Below are positions 34,739-44,251 of a stretch of DNA of 64,000 bases, piece after piece. Each line of letters opens with the position of its first letter. Positions within the stretch are counted from its first letter, which is position 1. Where the stretch lies: NCBI RefSeq assembly GCF_025149785.1, contig NZ_CP102277.1, positions 1,178,001-1,242,000 of the forward strand, read 5' to 3'. Below the pieces are notes generated by a model that saw only the letters and a list, made by a program, of their open reading frames with translations, was not told where the DNA came from and did no database searches. Position numbers and translations under genes: made by a program. The DNA comes from Coprococcus comes ATCC 27758. Its GTDB lineage: Bacteria > Bacillota > Clostridia > Lachnospirales > Lachnospiraceae.

Positions 34739-36354
34739 AGATAGCATTATATGGAATGCCTTGTGCAGGCAAAAGTACATTGATGGATAGAATCACTGAT
34801 GCAAAGGTTATTAATGGCAGCCAGGAGTTGAGACGTATTTGCGGTGGTTCCTTTTTGGAACTATCAGAAGAAGAGAAACATCAAGTTAGAATTAAATACA
34901 CAGAATATATTAATGGTTTGAATGATGAAGTAATTGTTTCAGATGGACACTATTCATTTATGGAAACTGTTGCATTTACTGAGGCTGACGGAGAGTTGTA
35001 CGATATCTTTATTTATCTGTATTGTTCTCCGGAAAATCTTAAGGAAAGATATGCTTTGTCAGAGAAAAATGGTAAGTTTGCTGGCGAGTCCATTGAGTCG
35101 TTAAGACAATGGCAGGAATTTGAAATAAATAATCTTAGAGAGGAATGTCATAGGCGAAATAAGGACTTTTACGTTGTAAGTGATAATGAAGAAGAACAGA
35201 ATAAGTTTTTTGATTTCTTATCTTTACTTCGAGAAGGTTTCAGCTCCTACGATTTAGCGACAGATATCTGTAATCAAATAATGGAGCAGTTCAACAAGCA
35301 GGATATCTTGTATATGGTTGACGGAGATAAAACCATTATTATTCAAGATTCATATAGGTTCTGTTGTAATGGCAAGACAAAGATCTTCGATGGAGATTTT
35401 TATACTGGCTATCAATCATTTCTTTTTGAAAAGGAATTACAAACCGCGTCTATTGACAAATCTAAAATTGCAGAGATAACAATTAATAATGAAGTGTATG
35501 ACATAGTTGCATCGAATAATTATGTTGTACTTTCTTCTGGAATAAAAGATTTGTGGAGCGATATTGCTAATGCTAAGAATCTTGGAACTATATTTGCTAG
35601 TCCATACATAAGTGCAGATGTTAAGTATTATGTTGTAAAGCAATTGCGAGAACATGGATACACTATTTTTGCCTATGGAGATAGCAAGATTGATTTATAT
35701 ATGTTACGCGAGGCTGATAAAGGATTTCTGTATATTGGTAAGCGAATAAGCAGATCATTGAAGAATGAAAGCTTATCAGGCTTGGTGCCGATTTACGATC
35801 ATTCTTTGGTGATATTGGCTGATGAGGACGAAGAAGTACAAGCTGATATTGCTATCTGCAAATCGAATTCAGGAATAAGTGGAAGTAGGCTGGCAGCAGC
35901 ACATGTGCGTTTAGGAGAAAAAATAGGAAGGCACATTGCTGCCGTATTCCCAGAGAAAAATACATCAATCTTAGTTTTGGAACGAGGTGGCAGGTTTTTT
36001 GGTGACGGAGTATATATGGGAGCAGGCGGCATTTTTTATTCGATGAACCCGAAGCAAGATGATGCTCCTGTGATTAATACAGAGAGAGTAGTTATTGTTG
36101 ATAGTGTGATTAATACTGGAAAATCAATAATGAGGATTATTGATGAGTTAAAGAATCATAATCCAGGCATTGACGTTATTATCGCTGCAAATGTTATTCA
36201 GAATGAAGCTGTCGAGTTGTTTAAGGATTATCTTGTGTTTGCAACAAGGCTTTCGAAGAATTCATTTGTAGGAGTTAATCAATCAAAGCAAACTGGCAAA
36301 ACAGGACCGGATACTGCAGATAGACTTTTTAATTTAATAAAAAAACGATATTGA
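34735..36354 (+). CDS. P-loop kinase - HAD phosphatase - phosphoribosyltransferase fusion
   Basis: A 539-aa three-domain protein. Residues 1-165: adenylate-kinase-like P-loop domain with Walker A GMPCAGKST and a lid-like segment. Residues about 190-350: HAD-like phosphatase with motif I DGDKT and motif IV YGDSKIDLYML. Residues about 370-539: type I phosphoribosyltransferase with the PRPP loop VVIVDSVINTGKS and a preceding LVLERGGRFFGDG. The set kinase, phosphatase and PRTase implies handling of a nucleotide or sugar phosphate. A TTG start at 34735 fits AAGGAGGT nine bases upstream and overlaps the radical SAM stop by 4 nt, so translation is coupled. Confidence 0.8.
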   Translation: MKIALYGMPCAGKSTLMDRITDAKVINGSQELRRICGGSFLELSEEEKHQVRIKYTEYINGLNDEVIVSDGHYSFMETVAFTEADGELYDIFIYLYCSPENLKERYALSEKNGKFAGESIESLRQWQEFEINNLREECHRRNKDFYVVSDNEEEQNKFFDFLSLLREGFSSYDLATDICNQIMEQFNKQDILYMVDGDKTIIIQDSYRFCCNGKTKIFDGDFYTGYQSFLFEKELQTASIDKSKIAEITINNEVYDIVASNNYVVLSSGIKDLWSDIANAKNLGTIFASPYISADVKYYVVKQLREHGYTIFAYGDSKIDLYMLREADKGFLYIGKRISRSLKNESLSGLVPIYDHSLVILADEDEEVQADIAICKSNSGISGSRLAAAHVRLGEKIGRHIAAVFPEKNTSILVLERGGRFFGDGVYMGAGGIFYSMNPKQDDAPVINTERVVIVDSVINTGKSIMRIIDELKNHNPGIDVIIAANVIQNEAVELFKDYLVFATRLSKNSFVGVNQSKQTGKTGPDTADRLFNLIKKRY

Positions 36355-36602
36355 AATGATTTTGTTGCAACAAGATTTTTTTGTTTTTAGTCAAATGTCA
36401 ACATTTAACAATTTGTTAAAAATGCACAAATTGTAGACTGTTAACAATCTGAATGTGTGTGAATGAAAAACAGATATCGTTCATATATGTAGTAAAATCC
36501 GTCCACGAAAGACTTGTTTTTTTGTATACAATAAAAATACGTCGTATTCCACAAAAATGCACAAAAACGAAAACGATAATAGATGTTTAATTGGTAAAAT
36601 GT

Positions 36603-36608
36603 TATAAT
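36603..36608 (+). promoter_or_regulatory. Extended -10 promoter of the opp-type operon
   Basis: TGT-TATAAT, 39 nt before the start codon. The preceding 240 nt (36355-36600) are AT-rich, with repeats of ATGCACAAA (about 36422 and 36557) and TTAACA motifs that may be regulatory; no gene is present there. Confidence 0.5.
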
Positions 36609-36647
36609 TGTCTTAACACAAAGTTTACATTTATGGAGGAATGCAAA

Positions 36648-38570
36648 ATGAAAAAGAGAATGATAGCCCTCATGCTGGCTGGTATCATGGTACTCTCGGT
36701 CACAGCCTGTGGCGGTGGAGGAGCTTCCAGCAAGAACCAGAATAATCAGGATGATGGTGAAAGCAAACAGGTTGGAGTTGAGGTAACCGAGGACATGCAG
36801 AGTGCACCGCCGGAAGATGCACCTGTAGGAGGACAGGTTGTAGTTGCGATCTCACCAGGTACCTTATCACCGGATATGTACGGCGGATGGTCAAACAATG
36901 CAACAAACTCCGGATTCATTGGATTGATGAGTGGTTACGCCCTCGCTGATTACAATCGTGATTATGTTCTTGATTGGGACCCGGTTGTTGTTAAAGATCA
37001 CGAAGTAATCGAAAACGATGACGGAAGCAAGACATACCGTTTTGAAATCAATGATAACCTGAAATGGAGTGACGGTTCTCCGATTACAGCAAAAGATTAT
37101 GTATTCAGTCTTCTGCTTCATTCTTCTCCGGAATTTGCAGCCTGTGAAGGTGATGCAACATACGGATGGGCTTTAGTTGGATACAACGATCATGTACAGG
37201 GAACAACAAAAGAATTCGCAGGTGTTAACCTTCTTGGGGATTACGAATTTTCTATGACAATCAATGCAGATCAGCTTCCGAACTATTATGAGATGGCAAA
37301 TGTTGCCTATGGACCGGAACCGCTTGCAGCAATCGCTCCTGGATGCGACGTGAAAGATGATGGAAACGGAGCATACCTTACAGACGGATTTACAGAAGAT
37401 CTCATCAGAGAAACCTTGCTTGATCCGGATAAAGGATTCCGTTACAAAGCACCGGTTGTATGCGGACCTTACAAATTAAAGAGTGTTGACCTTACAACTG
37501 AAACTGTTGAACTTGAAATCAACGAAGAATACCTTGGAACATATGATGGAACAAAACCACATATCCAGACAATTATTTCCAAACCGGTTGCAGATGAAAC
37601 AATCCGTGACGAATTTGAAAAAGGAACAATTGATTTCTACTCAGCAGGTACAGGAGAAAAGATCGAAGCTGCTTTAACAAAAGTAGAAGAAGGAAAATTA
37701 GATGCAAACTATGGTCTTGTACCGGGAACACGTATCAACGAGATGCGTTATATGTGTGACTTTGGACCGACACAGTTTGAAGAAGTAAGACGTGCAATCG
37801 CTTATATCGTAGACCGTGATGAAATCAACAAACAGTTAACAGGCGGATACGGTACAGTGGTAGACTGTTATGCAACAGATGCTACAACAGATTTTGCAGC
37901 AATCAAAGATGATATTGAATCTGAACTGATTCACTACTCATATGACCTTGATAAAGCAAAACAGGAACTCATCGATGGTGGTTGGACACTGAACGAAAAA
38001 GGTGAAGAGTACAAAGAAGGTACAGACAAATACCGTTATAAAGAAGTAGATGGTGAATTGATGAAATTAAAAGTTGAAGTAGCATGCTGTGAAGATGACT
38101 ACTCAAAACTTTACAACACAGTAATCCCACCGGAAGCAGAAAAGATCGGTATGGAATACAAATACACATCTATGGACTTTGCACTTATGATCAACCATTT
38201 GAATCGCCAGGGTATCGATGAACCAGAATATAACATTTTCTACAGTAGTATCGGAATTCCGGAAATTCTCTTCTACTGGAACTGCTTCGATGACGATCCG
38301 AGTTTAATGGGAAGCTGGAATGTTAACTACATTTCCGATCCGGAATTAAAAGCAATCGGTAAAGAGATGCAGAAAGTTGATCCTGAAGACATTGACGGAT
38401 TTAGAAAATTATATGGAGAATTCCAGCTGGCATACAACAAAAAACTTCCAAGTCTTCCAATGGGATCAGGAGTTTCTTATATGTTCTTCAATCCGAAGCT
38501 TAAGAATTTCGTTCCTAGAGCTCATGTGGGATGGGGAGCAATGGTATTAGATGCATACTTTGAAGAATAA
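36648..38570 (+). CDS. Oligopeptide-type ABC transporter substrate-binding lipoprotein (SBP_bac_5 family)
   Basis: A 640-aa extracytoplasmic lipoprotein. Signal peptide with lipobox: MKKRMIALMLAGIM then VTAC, so Cys20 is lipidated. The mature part starts with a Gly/Ser/Asn-rich linker and then the SBP_bac_5 fold (YRFEINDNLKWSDGSPITAKDYVFSL is the family signature). It captures peptides or similar solutes for the downstream permeases. Start 36648 has GGAGG; an in-frame ATG at 36591 is upstream of the promoter. It is larger than classical OppA (about 540 aa). Confidence 0.9.
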   Translation: MKKRMIALMLAGIMVLSVTACGGGGASSKNQNNQDDGESKQVGVEVTEDMQSAPPEDAPVGGQVVVAISPGTLSPDMYGGWSNNATNSGFIGLMSGYALADYNRDYVLDWDPVVVKDHEVIENDDGSKTYRFEINDNLKWSDGSPITAKDYVFSLLLHSSPEFAACEGDATYGWALVGYNDHVQGTTKEFAGVNLLGDYEFSMTINADQLPNYYEMANVAYGPEPLAAIAPGCDVKDDGNGAYLTDGFTEDLIRETLLDPDKGFRYKAPVVCGPYKLKSVDLTTETVELEINEEYLGTYDGTKPHIQTIISKPVADETIRDEFEKGTIDFYSAGTGEKIEAALTKVEEGKLDANYGLVPGTRINEMRYMCDFGPTQFEEVRRAIAYIVDRDEINKQLTGGYGTVVDCYATDATTDFAAIKDDIESELIHYSYDLDKAKQELIDGGWTLNEKGEEYKEGTDKYRYKEVDGELMKLKVEVACCEDDYSKLYNTVIPPEAEKIGMEYKYTSMDFALMINHLNRQGIDEPEYNIFYSSIGIPEILFYWNCFDDDPSLMGSWNVNYISDPELKAIGKEMQKVDPEDIDGFRKLYGEFQLAYNKKLPSLPMGSGVSYMFFNPKLKNFVPRAHVGWGAMVLDAYFEE

Positions 38571-38630
38571 GCATAAAGGATTCATCAGAATAGATCAATT
38601 CTATTAACTTTTGATATGCATGACAAAACA

Positions 38631-38672
38631 GGGAGGACAGAACAAAGGAAAATGTTCTGTCTTCCCGTATCT
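38631..38672 (+). terminator. Attenuating terminator between binding protein and permease genes
   Basis: GGGAGGACAGAAC pairs with GTTCTGTCTTCCC over an A-rich loop, followed by a T-rich tail. Such a site after the binding-protein gene commonly reduces transporter transcripts relative to the binding protein. Confidence 0.75.
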
Positions 38673-38774
38673 TTTCTTTATACGAAAACAAAATTATGGT
38701 AATGGTTCGGACAGAATCACATGTCATGAATAATTCAGGAATAACTATTTCATCCAGAAGGAGAAAACTACATT

Positions 38775-39755
38775 ATGGCAAAATACATATTGAAAAGACT
38801 TGGTTATATTATTATAGTATTCTTCCTGCTTTCCATCTTACTGTTTGGTATTTTCAAAATGGTACCTGGTGACCCTGCCAGACTTATGGTCGAGGGACAA
38901 AAGCAGAGTGTTTCACCGGAACAGTATGAGATGCTTTATCAACAGGCAAGAGTACGTCTCGGACTTGATAAACCGATTCCGGTTCAGTATTTAAGCTGGA
39001 TGGGAAATATCTTACAGGGAGATTTCGGTTACTCTACCGTATATCGTATTCCGGTTAAAGAACTGATCGGACCTCCGATGAAAAATACAATCGCCCTGAA
39101 CGTTGTATATTATATTTTCCTTTTCGCAATCGGAATTCCGCTGGGAATCAAATGTGCGGTAAAAAAAGACACGGTGTTTGATACATCACTCCAGGTAGCA
39201 ACTATGATCGGTATCAGTATTCCTTCATTTATTTCGGCGCTGATCTTTATCTACCTGTTTGCAATTAAAATTCCGATCTTTCCAATCAGTGGAATGGTCA
39301 CAACGGGTGCAAATTTTACAGGCTTCCGTGCATTCTTAGATTATTTATATCATATGGCACTTCCTATTATTGTATGTCTGACAGGTATCGGTGGTCTGAT
39401 CCGTTATGTCAGAGGAGCTCTTCTTGATGCATTATCTATGGATTATGTAAGAACAGCCCGTGCCAAAGGTCTGAAAGAAAAAACTGTTATTTACAAACAT
39501 GCGTTCCGTAACGCGATGATCCCGATCACAGGCTGGATCGTAGGCTCTATCGTAGGTATCTTTGGTGGAGCGGTTATCATTGAGACTCTGTTCTCATGGA
39601 AAGGTGTCGGAAAACTTCTGATCGATTCCTTGAACCAGCATGACTATACAGTCGCACTGTCCATGCAGATGTTTTACATTTTGTTAGGACTTGCTGCAAA
39701 CCTGATCACAGACTTATGTTACTGTATCGTTGATCCAAGAATTAAACTCGATTAG
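38775..39755 (+). CDS. ABC transporter permease, OppB/DppB type
   Basis: A 326-aa inner-membrane permease with six transmembrane helices. N-terminal KYILKRLGYIIIVFFLLSILLF and GDPARLM motif, the EAA loop (DYVRTARAKGLKEKTVIYKHAFRNAMIPI) that docks the ATPases, and the C-terminal CYCIVDPRIK end are all standard. AGAAGGAG precedes the start. Confidence 0.93.
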   Translation: MAKYILKRLGYIIIVFFLLSILLFGIFKMVPGDPARLMVEGQKQSVSPEQYEMLYQQARVRLGLDKPIPVQYLSWMGNILQGDFGYSTVYRIPVKELIGPPMKNTIALNVVYYIFLFAIGIPLGIKCAVKKDTVFDTSLQVATMIGISIPSFISALIFIYLFAIKIPIFPISGMVTTGANFTGFRAFLDYLYHMALPIIVCLTGIGGLIRYVRGALLDALSMDYVRTARAKGLKEKTVIYKHAFRNAMIPITGWIVGSIVGIFGGAVIIETLFSWKGVGKLLIDSLNQHDYTVALSMQMFYILLGLAANLITDLCYCIVDPRIKLD

Positions 39756-39766
39756 GAGGAAGACAA

Positions 39767-41524
39767 ATGTTATTTGGAAAGAAGAAAGAAAAAGAGCAGC
39801 GTTCCGTTCTTGAAGAAGAACAGATGCAAAGTCCTTTTCGTACGATTATAAAAAATCTGCTGGAAAACAAACTGGCTATGGGAGGATTGATTGTATTTGT
39901 ATCAATTTTTGCAATGTGCTTCATCCTTCCGATCTGGTTTCACCAGGATTTAAACTATCAGGATCCAACACAGAAAAATATCGCACCGGGATTTTCATTC
40001 CTTTCGGTTCCGTCAGATTTAAAAGACAATGCCGAAGTGATTGAATTTGGTCCGACATATGGTGTAGGAGTAGACAAAGACGGTTACGTTTATGAGTGGG
40101 GACAGTTAACGAAAAACCTGAAAAAAATTCCGGCTGATATGGGAAAAGTTGTTGATATCGCAGTTGGTCAGGACCACGTGCTGGCAATCAACGATAAAGG
40201 TACCTTATACACCTGGGGCTTCAACCGAATGGGTCTTAATGTGATTCCGCCGGAACTGAAAGGCAAAAAGATTGCTGACATTGAAGCAGGATATCAGGTA
40301 TCCGTTGTTGTAACAGAAGACGGAAAAGTTGTTTCATGGGGAAATACAAGTGCAGTTGATATTTCTACAGCTAATGTAAAGGATGAAAAAGTCAAAGAAG
40401 TAAAAGCAAATATTCAGACAGCCATTGCCCTTACAAAGGATGGAAAAGTCATCTCGCTTGCAAAGAAAGAAACTGCTTTAGATAATGTACCGGAAGAGAT
40501 TCAGGGAAAAGTAGAAAAAATCGCTTTAACAGATAAAGCAGCAGCAGCTGTATTAAAAGATGGTACTGTAAAAGTCTGGGGAAACAATCACAACCATATT
40601 TTCTCCGTACCGGAAGAAGTGCAGGGCAAAGCAGTGGATATTTCAGGTGGACGTAACCATCTTGTTGTTGTGACAGAAGATGGAAACGCAGTAGCCTGGG
40701 GCGGAAATGAAAATAATCAGGCAAAGGTTCCTGCTAAGGCAACCAATATTGCAAAATTAGCTTCCGGCTATTATCAGAACTGTATTATCAAAGAAGACGG
40801 CTCTGTTGTGACATGGGGACTGAAAGGTTACTTACTTGGAACAGATAATCTTGGAAGAAACGTATTCTACCGTATCTTAAAGGGTGGACAGATGACTATG
40901 ACAGTCGGATTCATCGCTGTTATCATCCAGTTCGCGATCGGTATCTTAGTAGGGGGTATTTCCGGATACTACGGTGGAACTGTGGATATCCTTCTTATGC
41001 GTCTGGCAGAGGTTGTCGGATCCCTTCCGTTTATCCCGCTGGCACTGATCCTTTCTGCTTTGATCGGAAATAAAGTATCTGATGTCGGAAGAATCATCAT
41101 GATCATGTTGATCCTCGGTTTCCTCGGATGGACCGGTATCGCAGGTCTTGTCCGTGCACAGGTGCTTGCAGAACGTAACAAAGAATTCGTTGTCGCTGCA
41201 AAAGCACTGGGTGTAAAAGAAAAGAATATTATTTTCCGTCATATCGTACCGAACGTAATGACGATCATTATCGTACAGGCAACAATCTCATTTGCAACCT
41301 GTATGCTGACAGAATCCGGATTATCATTCTTAGGATTCGGTGTTGCAGAGCCAATTCCTTCATGGGGAAATATGCTGAACAACTGTCGTTCTTCAGAAGT
41401 TATCTCACAGTACTGGTGGAGATGGGTATTCCCGTCAGTTGTATTAGGACTTTGTACTGTAAGTATCAACTTGTTTGGTGACGGACTTCGTAGAGCAGTT
41501 GACCCGAAAGCAAATGAAAGGTAG
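39767..41524 (+). CDS. ABC transporter permease, OppC/DppC type, with RCC1-like beta-propeller insert
   Basis: A 585-aa permease; OppC/DppC proteins are normally about 300 aa. TM1 is at 37-58. Residues about 85-352 are seven consecutive RCC1-like repeats, each with an A-V-L-x-x-D/E-G-x-V-x-x-W-G pattern (YTWGFN, VSWGNT, VKVWGNN, VAWGGNENN, VVTWGLK), facing outside. The permease core resumes with GTDNLGRNVFYRIL (358 on), TM helices and the EAA loop (NKEFVVAAKALGVKEKNIIFRHIVPN), ending in VDPKANER. The extracellular propeller could sense substrate or contact the binding protein. It lies between oppB- and oppD-like genes with a GGAGG site; the reading frame is continuous. Confidence 0.9.
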   Translation: MLFGKKKEKEQRSVLEEEQMQSPFRTIIKNLLENKLAMGGLIVFVSIFAMCFILPIWFHQDLNYQDPTQKNIAPGFSFLSVPSDLKDNAEVIEFGPTYGVGVDKDGYVYEWGQLTKNLKKIPADMGKVVDIAVGQDHVLAINDKGTLYTWGFNRMGLNVIPPELKGKKIADIEAGYQVSVVVTEDGKVVSWGNTSAVDISTANVKDEKVKEVKANIQTAIALTKDGKVISLAKKETALDNVPEEIQGKVEKIALTDKAAAAVLKDGTVKVWGNNHNHIFSVPEEVQGKAVDISGGRNHLVVVTEDGNAVAWGGNENNQAKVPAKATNIAKLASGYYQNCIIKEDGSVVTWGLKGYLLGTDNLGRNVFYRILKGGQMTMTVGFIAVIIQFAIGILVGGISGYYGGTVDILLMRLAEVVGSLPFIPLALILSALIGNKVSDVGRIIMIMLILGFLGWTGIAGLVRAQVLAERNKEFVVAAKALGVKEKNIIFRHIVPNVMTIIIVQATISFATCMLTESGLSFLGFGVAEPIPSWGNMLNNCRSSEVISQYWWRWVFPSVVLGLCTVSINLFGDGLRRAVDPKANER

Positions 41525-41532
41525 GAATAACG

Positions 41533-42528
41533 ATGGCATATTTATTGGAAGTAGATGATCTACATACATTTTTTAAGACAAAAAAAGGAATTGTAAAAGC
41601 GGTCAACGGTGTTTCCTATCGAGTAGAGCCTGGGAAAACATTAGGTATCGTAGGAGAATCCGGAAGTGGAAAGAGTGTATCGGCAATGAGTATCTTAAAA
41701 CTTTTGGATGGAAACGGATATATCGACAGCGGTACAATTACTTTCAAGGGAAGAAATCTTGCGGAGTGTACAATCAATGATATGTACCAGATTCGTGGAA
41801 ATGAGATTTCCGTTATTTTCCAGGAACCGATGACAAGTTTGAACCCGGTATATACGATCGAAAAACAGTTAAATGAAGTTTATTTAACCCATCAGAAAAT
41901 CACAAAAAAAGAAGCAAGTGAGAAATCACTTGAAATGTTAAAAGCTGTTAAGATCCCGAATCCGGAATCTGTTATGAAACAGTTCCCGCATCAGCTGTCA
42001 GGTGGAATGCGTCAGAGAGTTATGATCGCCATGGCTCTTGCCTGCGAACCAAGTCTTCTGATCGCTGACGAACCGACTACTGCTTTGGACGTTACCATTC
42101 AGGCACAGATCTTAAAGCTGATGAATGAACTGAAAAAGGAAAAAGGGACCTCTATTCTGTTCATTACACATGACCTTGGAGTTATCAACCAGATGGCAGA
42201 TGAAGTGGCAGTTATGTATTGTGGTCAGGTTGTGGAAATGTGTAAAGCAAGAACTATCTTTGCAAAAGAGACAACCTGTTCACATCCATATACGGAAGGA
42301 CTTATGACTTCAATTCCACGTCTGGATACACCGGTCGGAGCAAGACTTGAGGCAATTCCGGGAGCAGTACCTCATCCGCTCAATCTTCCGAAGGGATGTA
42401 AATTTGCTCCGCGTTGTAAATATGCAACAGAGAAATGTATGAATGAAGAACCAAAATTAGAGTTGGCAGAAGACAATCACTTGATTCGTTGTTTCTACCC
42501 GGATAAGGAGGCACGCCATGCCAAATAA
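41533..42528 (+). CDS. ABC transporter ATPase, OppD/DppD type
   Basis: A 331-aa nucleotide-binding subunit. Walker A GESGSGKS, Q-loop VIFQEPMTSLNP, signature LSGGMRQRVMIAMAL, Walker B LLIADEPTTALD and the switch His in ITHDLG. The C-terminal oligopeptide-transport tail has the Cys pattern C-x5-C-x6-C (GCKFAPRCKYATEKC), which in relatives binds an Fe-S cluster. Overlaps the next gene by 11 nt. Confidence 0.95.
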   Translation: MAYLLEVDDLHTFFKTKKGIVKAVNGVSYRVEPGKTLGIVGESGSGKSVSAMSILKLLDGNGYIDSGTITFKGRNLAECTINDMYQIRGNEISVIFQEPMTSLNPVYTIEKQLNEVYLTHQKITKKEASEKSLEMLKAVKIPNPESVMKQFPHQLSGGMRQRVMIAMALACEPSLLIADEPTTALDVTIQAQILKLMNELKKEKGTSILFITHDLGVINQMADEVAVMYCGQVVEMCKARTIFAKETTCSHPYTEGLMTSIPRLDTPVGARLEAIPGAVPHPLNLPKGCKFAPRCKYATEKCMNEEPKLELAEDNHLIRCFYPDKEARHAK

Positions 42529-43990
42529 TGATGAAAAGAAAGTGCTTTTGAAGGTCACGGATCTGAAACAGTGGTTTCCACTTAAGAAAACAAAGTTATT
42601 CCAGAAAGAGCAGGAGTATGTAAGAGCCAATGACGGAATTACTTTGAATATTTACGAAGGAGAAACAGTTGGTCTTGTTGGAGAATCCGGATGTGGAAAA
42701 TCAACATTTGGAAGAACTTTACTTCAGATCTACAAACAGACAGAAGGTAAGACAATGTATTACGGCAGAACTCTTACCGATATGGCACCGCTTTATGTAG
42801 ACGAAACAATCAAAAATATTTCTTCTGGTAAAAAGAAAATTGCCGAATTAGAAGCGAAGGTAGAAGCATTAAAAGCGGAATATGAAAAAATGGAAGATTC
42901 TGCGGAAAAATTCCAGAAACAGGCCGAATGTGAAAATATCCAGAAGAAATGTAATATGGAATTCCTGAATCTTGTTCAGATCATTGGTGGATTCTATAGC
43001 TTAGATGACACAAAAGAAGCAGAACAGTTACTGCTTGAAAAATTCAAAGTTGCCAGAGTGATCAGCGGTTTAAATGAAGAAAACCAGATGGAAGGTGTCG
43101 ATAAGACAAAAGAAATCGCAGAGAAGAAAGTGGAACTTGAAAAAGCGGAGAAGAAGTTAGAAGAACTCCGCAGCAAATATAAAAATGATGAAGCTTTTAC
43201 AAAATACGAATCATACCGTGATAATGGAGTAGATCTTGCGAGACTGAAAACACAAGAAATGCGTTTCCTTCGTAAAGATATGCAGATGATCTTCCAGGAT
43301 CCATACTCATCACTGAATCCACGTATGACAGTTGGACAGATCATCGGAGAAGGTCTTCTTGCACATGGCATTTTTAAGAAAAATGATGAAAAAATGCAGG
43401 CGTATGTTATGGAAGTCATGGAAAAATGTGGACTTGCACCATATATGATCCATCGTTATCCACATCAGTTCTCCGGTGGACAGAGACAGAGAATCGGTAT
43501 TGCACGTGCACTTGCATTGAAACCAAGATTCGTAGTCTGCGATGAGGCGGTTTCCGCACTTGACGTTTCCATTCAGTCGCAGATCGTCAACCTTCTGAAA
43601 GATCTCGGAAGCGAAGACAATCTTGCATACTTATTTATTTCACATGGTTTGAGTGTTGTAAAATATATCAGTGACCGAATTGGTGTTATGTACCTTGGAA
43701 ACATCGTAGAGCTTGCAGAGTCACAGGAAATGTTTGATCACCCTACACATCCATATACAGAAGCGCTGTTATCAGCAATTCCGACGACAGACGTAGATTC
43801 AAATAGAGAGATGATTCCACTTGAAGGAGATATCCCAAGTCCGGTTCATCCGCCGAAAGGATGTAAGTTCCATACAAGATGTAAATACTGTACAGAAATC
43901 TGTAAGCATATTACACCGGAACTTGTGGAAATGAGACCGGGACATTTTGTAGCCTGTCATAATCCACTCGGAGTAGAAAAGGATTCATAA
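42518..43990 (+). CDS. ABC transporter ATPase, OppF/DppF type, with coiled-coil insert
   Basis: A 490-aa ATPase, about 165 residues longer than usual. Walker A is GESGCGKS (about 55-62). Residues about 87-240 form an inserted, highly charged coiled coil (SSGKKKIAELEAKVEALK; EKKVELEKAEKKLEELRSKY). The Q-loop resumes at MIFQDPYSSLNP (258), with signature FSGGQRQRIGIARAL, Walker B FVVCDEAVSALD and switch His in ISHGLS (instead of the usual THDL). The C-terminal Cys-rich tail is present. Final gene of the core transporter set. Confidence 0.93.
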   Translation: MPNNDEKKVLLKVTDLKQWFPLKKTKLFQKEQEYVRANDGITLNIYEGETVGLVGESGCGKSTFGRTLLQIYKQTEGKTMYYGRTLTDMAPLYVDETIKNISSGKKKIAELEAKVEALKAEYEKMEDSAEKFQKQAECENIQKKCNMEFLNLVQIIGGFYSLDDTKEAEQLLLEKFKVARVISGLNEENQMEGVDKTKEIAEKKVELEKAEKKLEELRSKYKNDEAFTKYESYRDNGVDLARLKTQEMRFLRKDMQMIFQDPYSSLNPRMTVGQIIGEGLLAHGIFKKNDEKMQAYVMEVMEKCGLAPYMIHRYPHQFSGGQRQRIGIARALALKPRFVVCDEAVSALDVSIQSQIVNLLKDLGSEDNLAYLFISHGLSVVKYISDRIGVMYLGNIVELAESQEMFDHPTHPYTEALLSAIPTTDVDSNREMIPLEGDIPSPVHPPKGCKFHTRCKYCTEICKHITPELVEMRPGHFVACHNPLGVEKDS

Positions 43991-44008
43991 AATCAGAAAG
44001 GAATTAGC

Positions 44009-44221
44009 ATGAGCTTTTTTGGAGGATACAGCAAACGAGGAAGACAGTTGGAAGAACAGGATAAAAAGTTCCTGGAATTTAAAAAGCAGATGAGTGACCA
44101 GAACATTGTTTTTGAAAAGGGAGATTATCTGGCTATGGTTTTGGGGGCATTCTGGGCACTCTGGCCGGCTCTGGCCATTACACTGGCAGTAATTGTGGGG
44201 ATCAGCCTGTTCTTTTTATAA
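44009..44221 (+). CDS. Small membrane protein at the end of the opp operon
   Basis: A 70-aa protein: a charged N-terminal helix (1-40), then one hydrophobic segment (46-69) rich in Ala, Trp and Leu. No family recognised. AAAGGAA precedes the start, 18 nt after the OppF-like gene, so it is probably part of the transporter operon. Confidence 0.6.
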   Translation: MSFFGGYSKRGRQLEEQDKKFLEFKKQMSDQNIVFEKGDYLAMVLGAFWALWPALAITLAVIVGISLFFL

Positions 44222-44251
44222 AAAACTGCAAAAATCTGAAAGGAAGAATGA

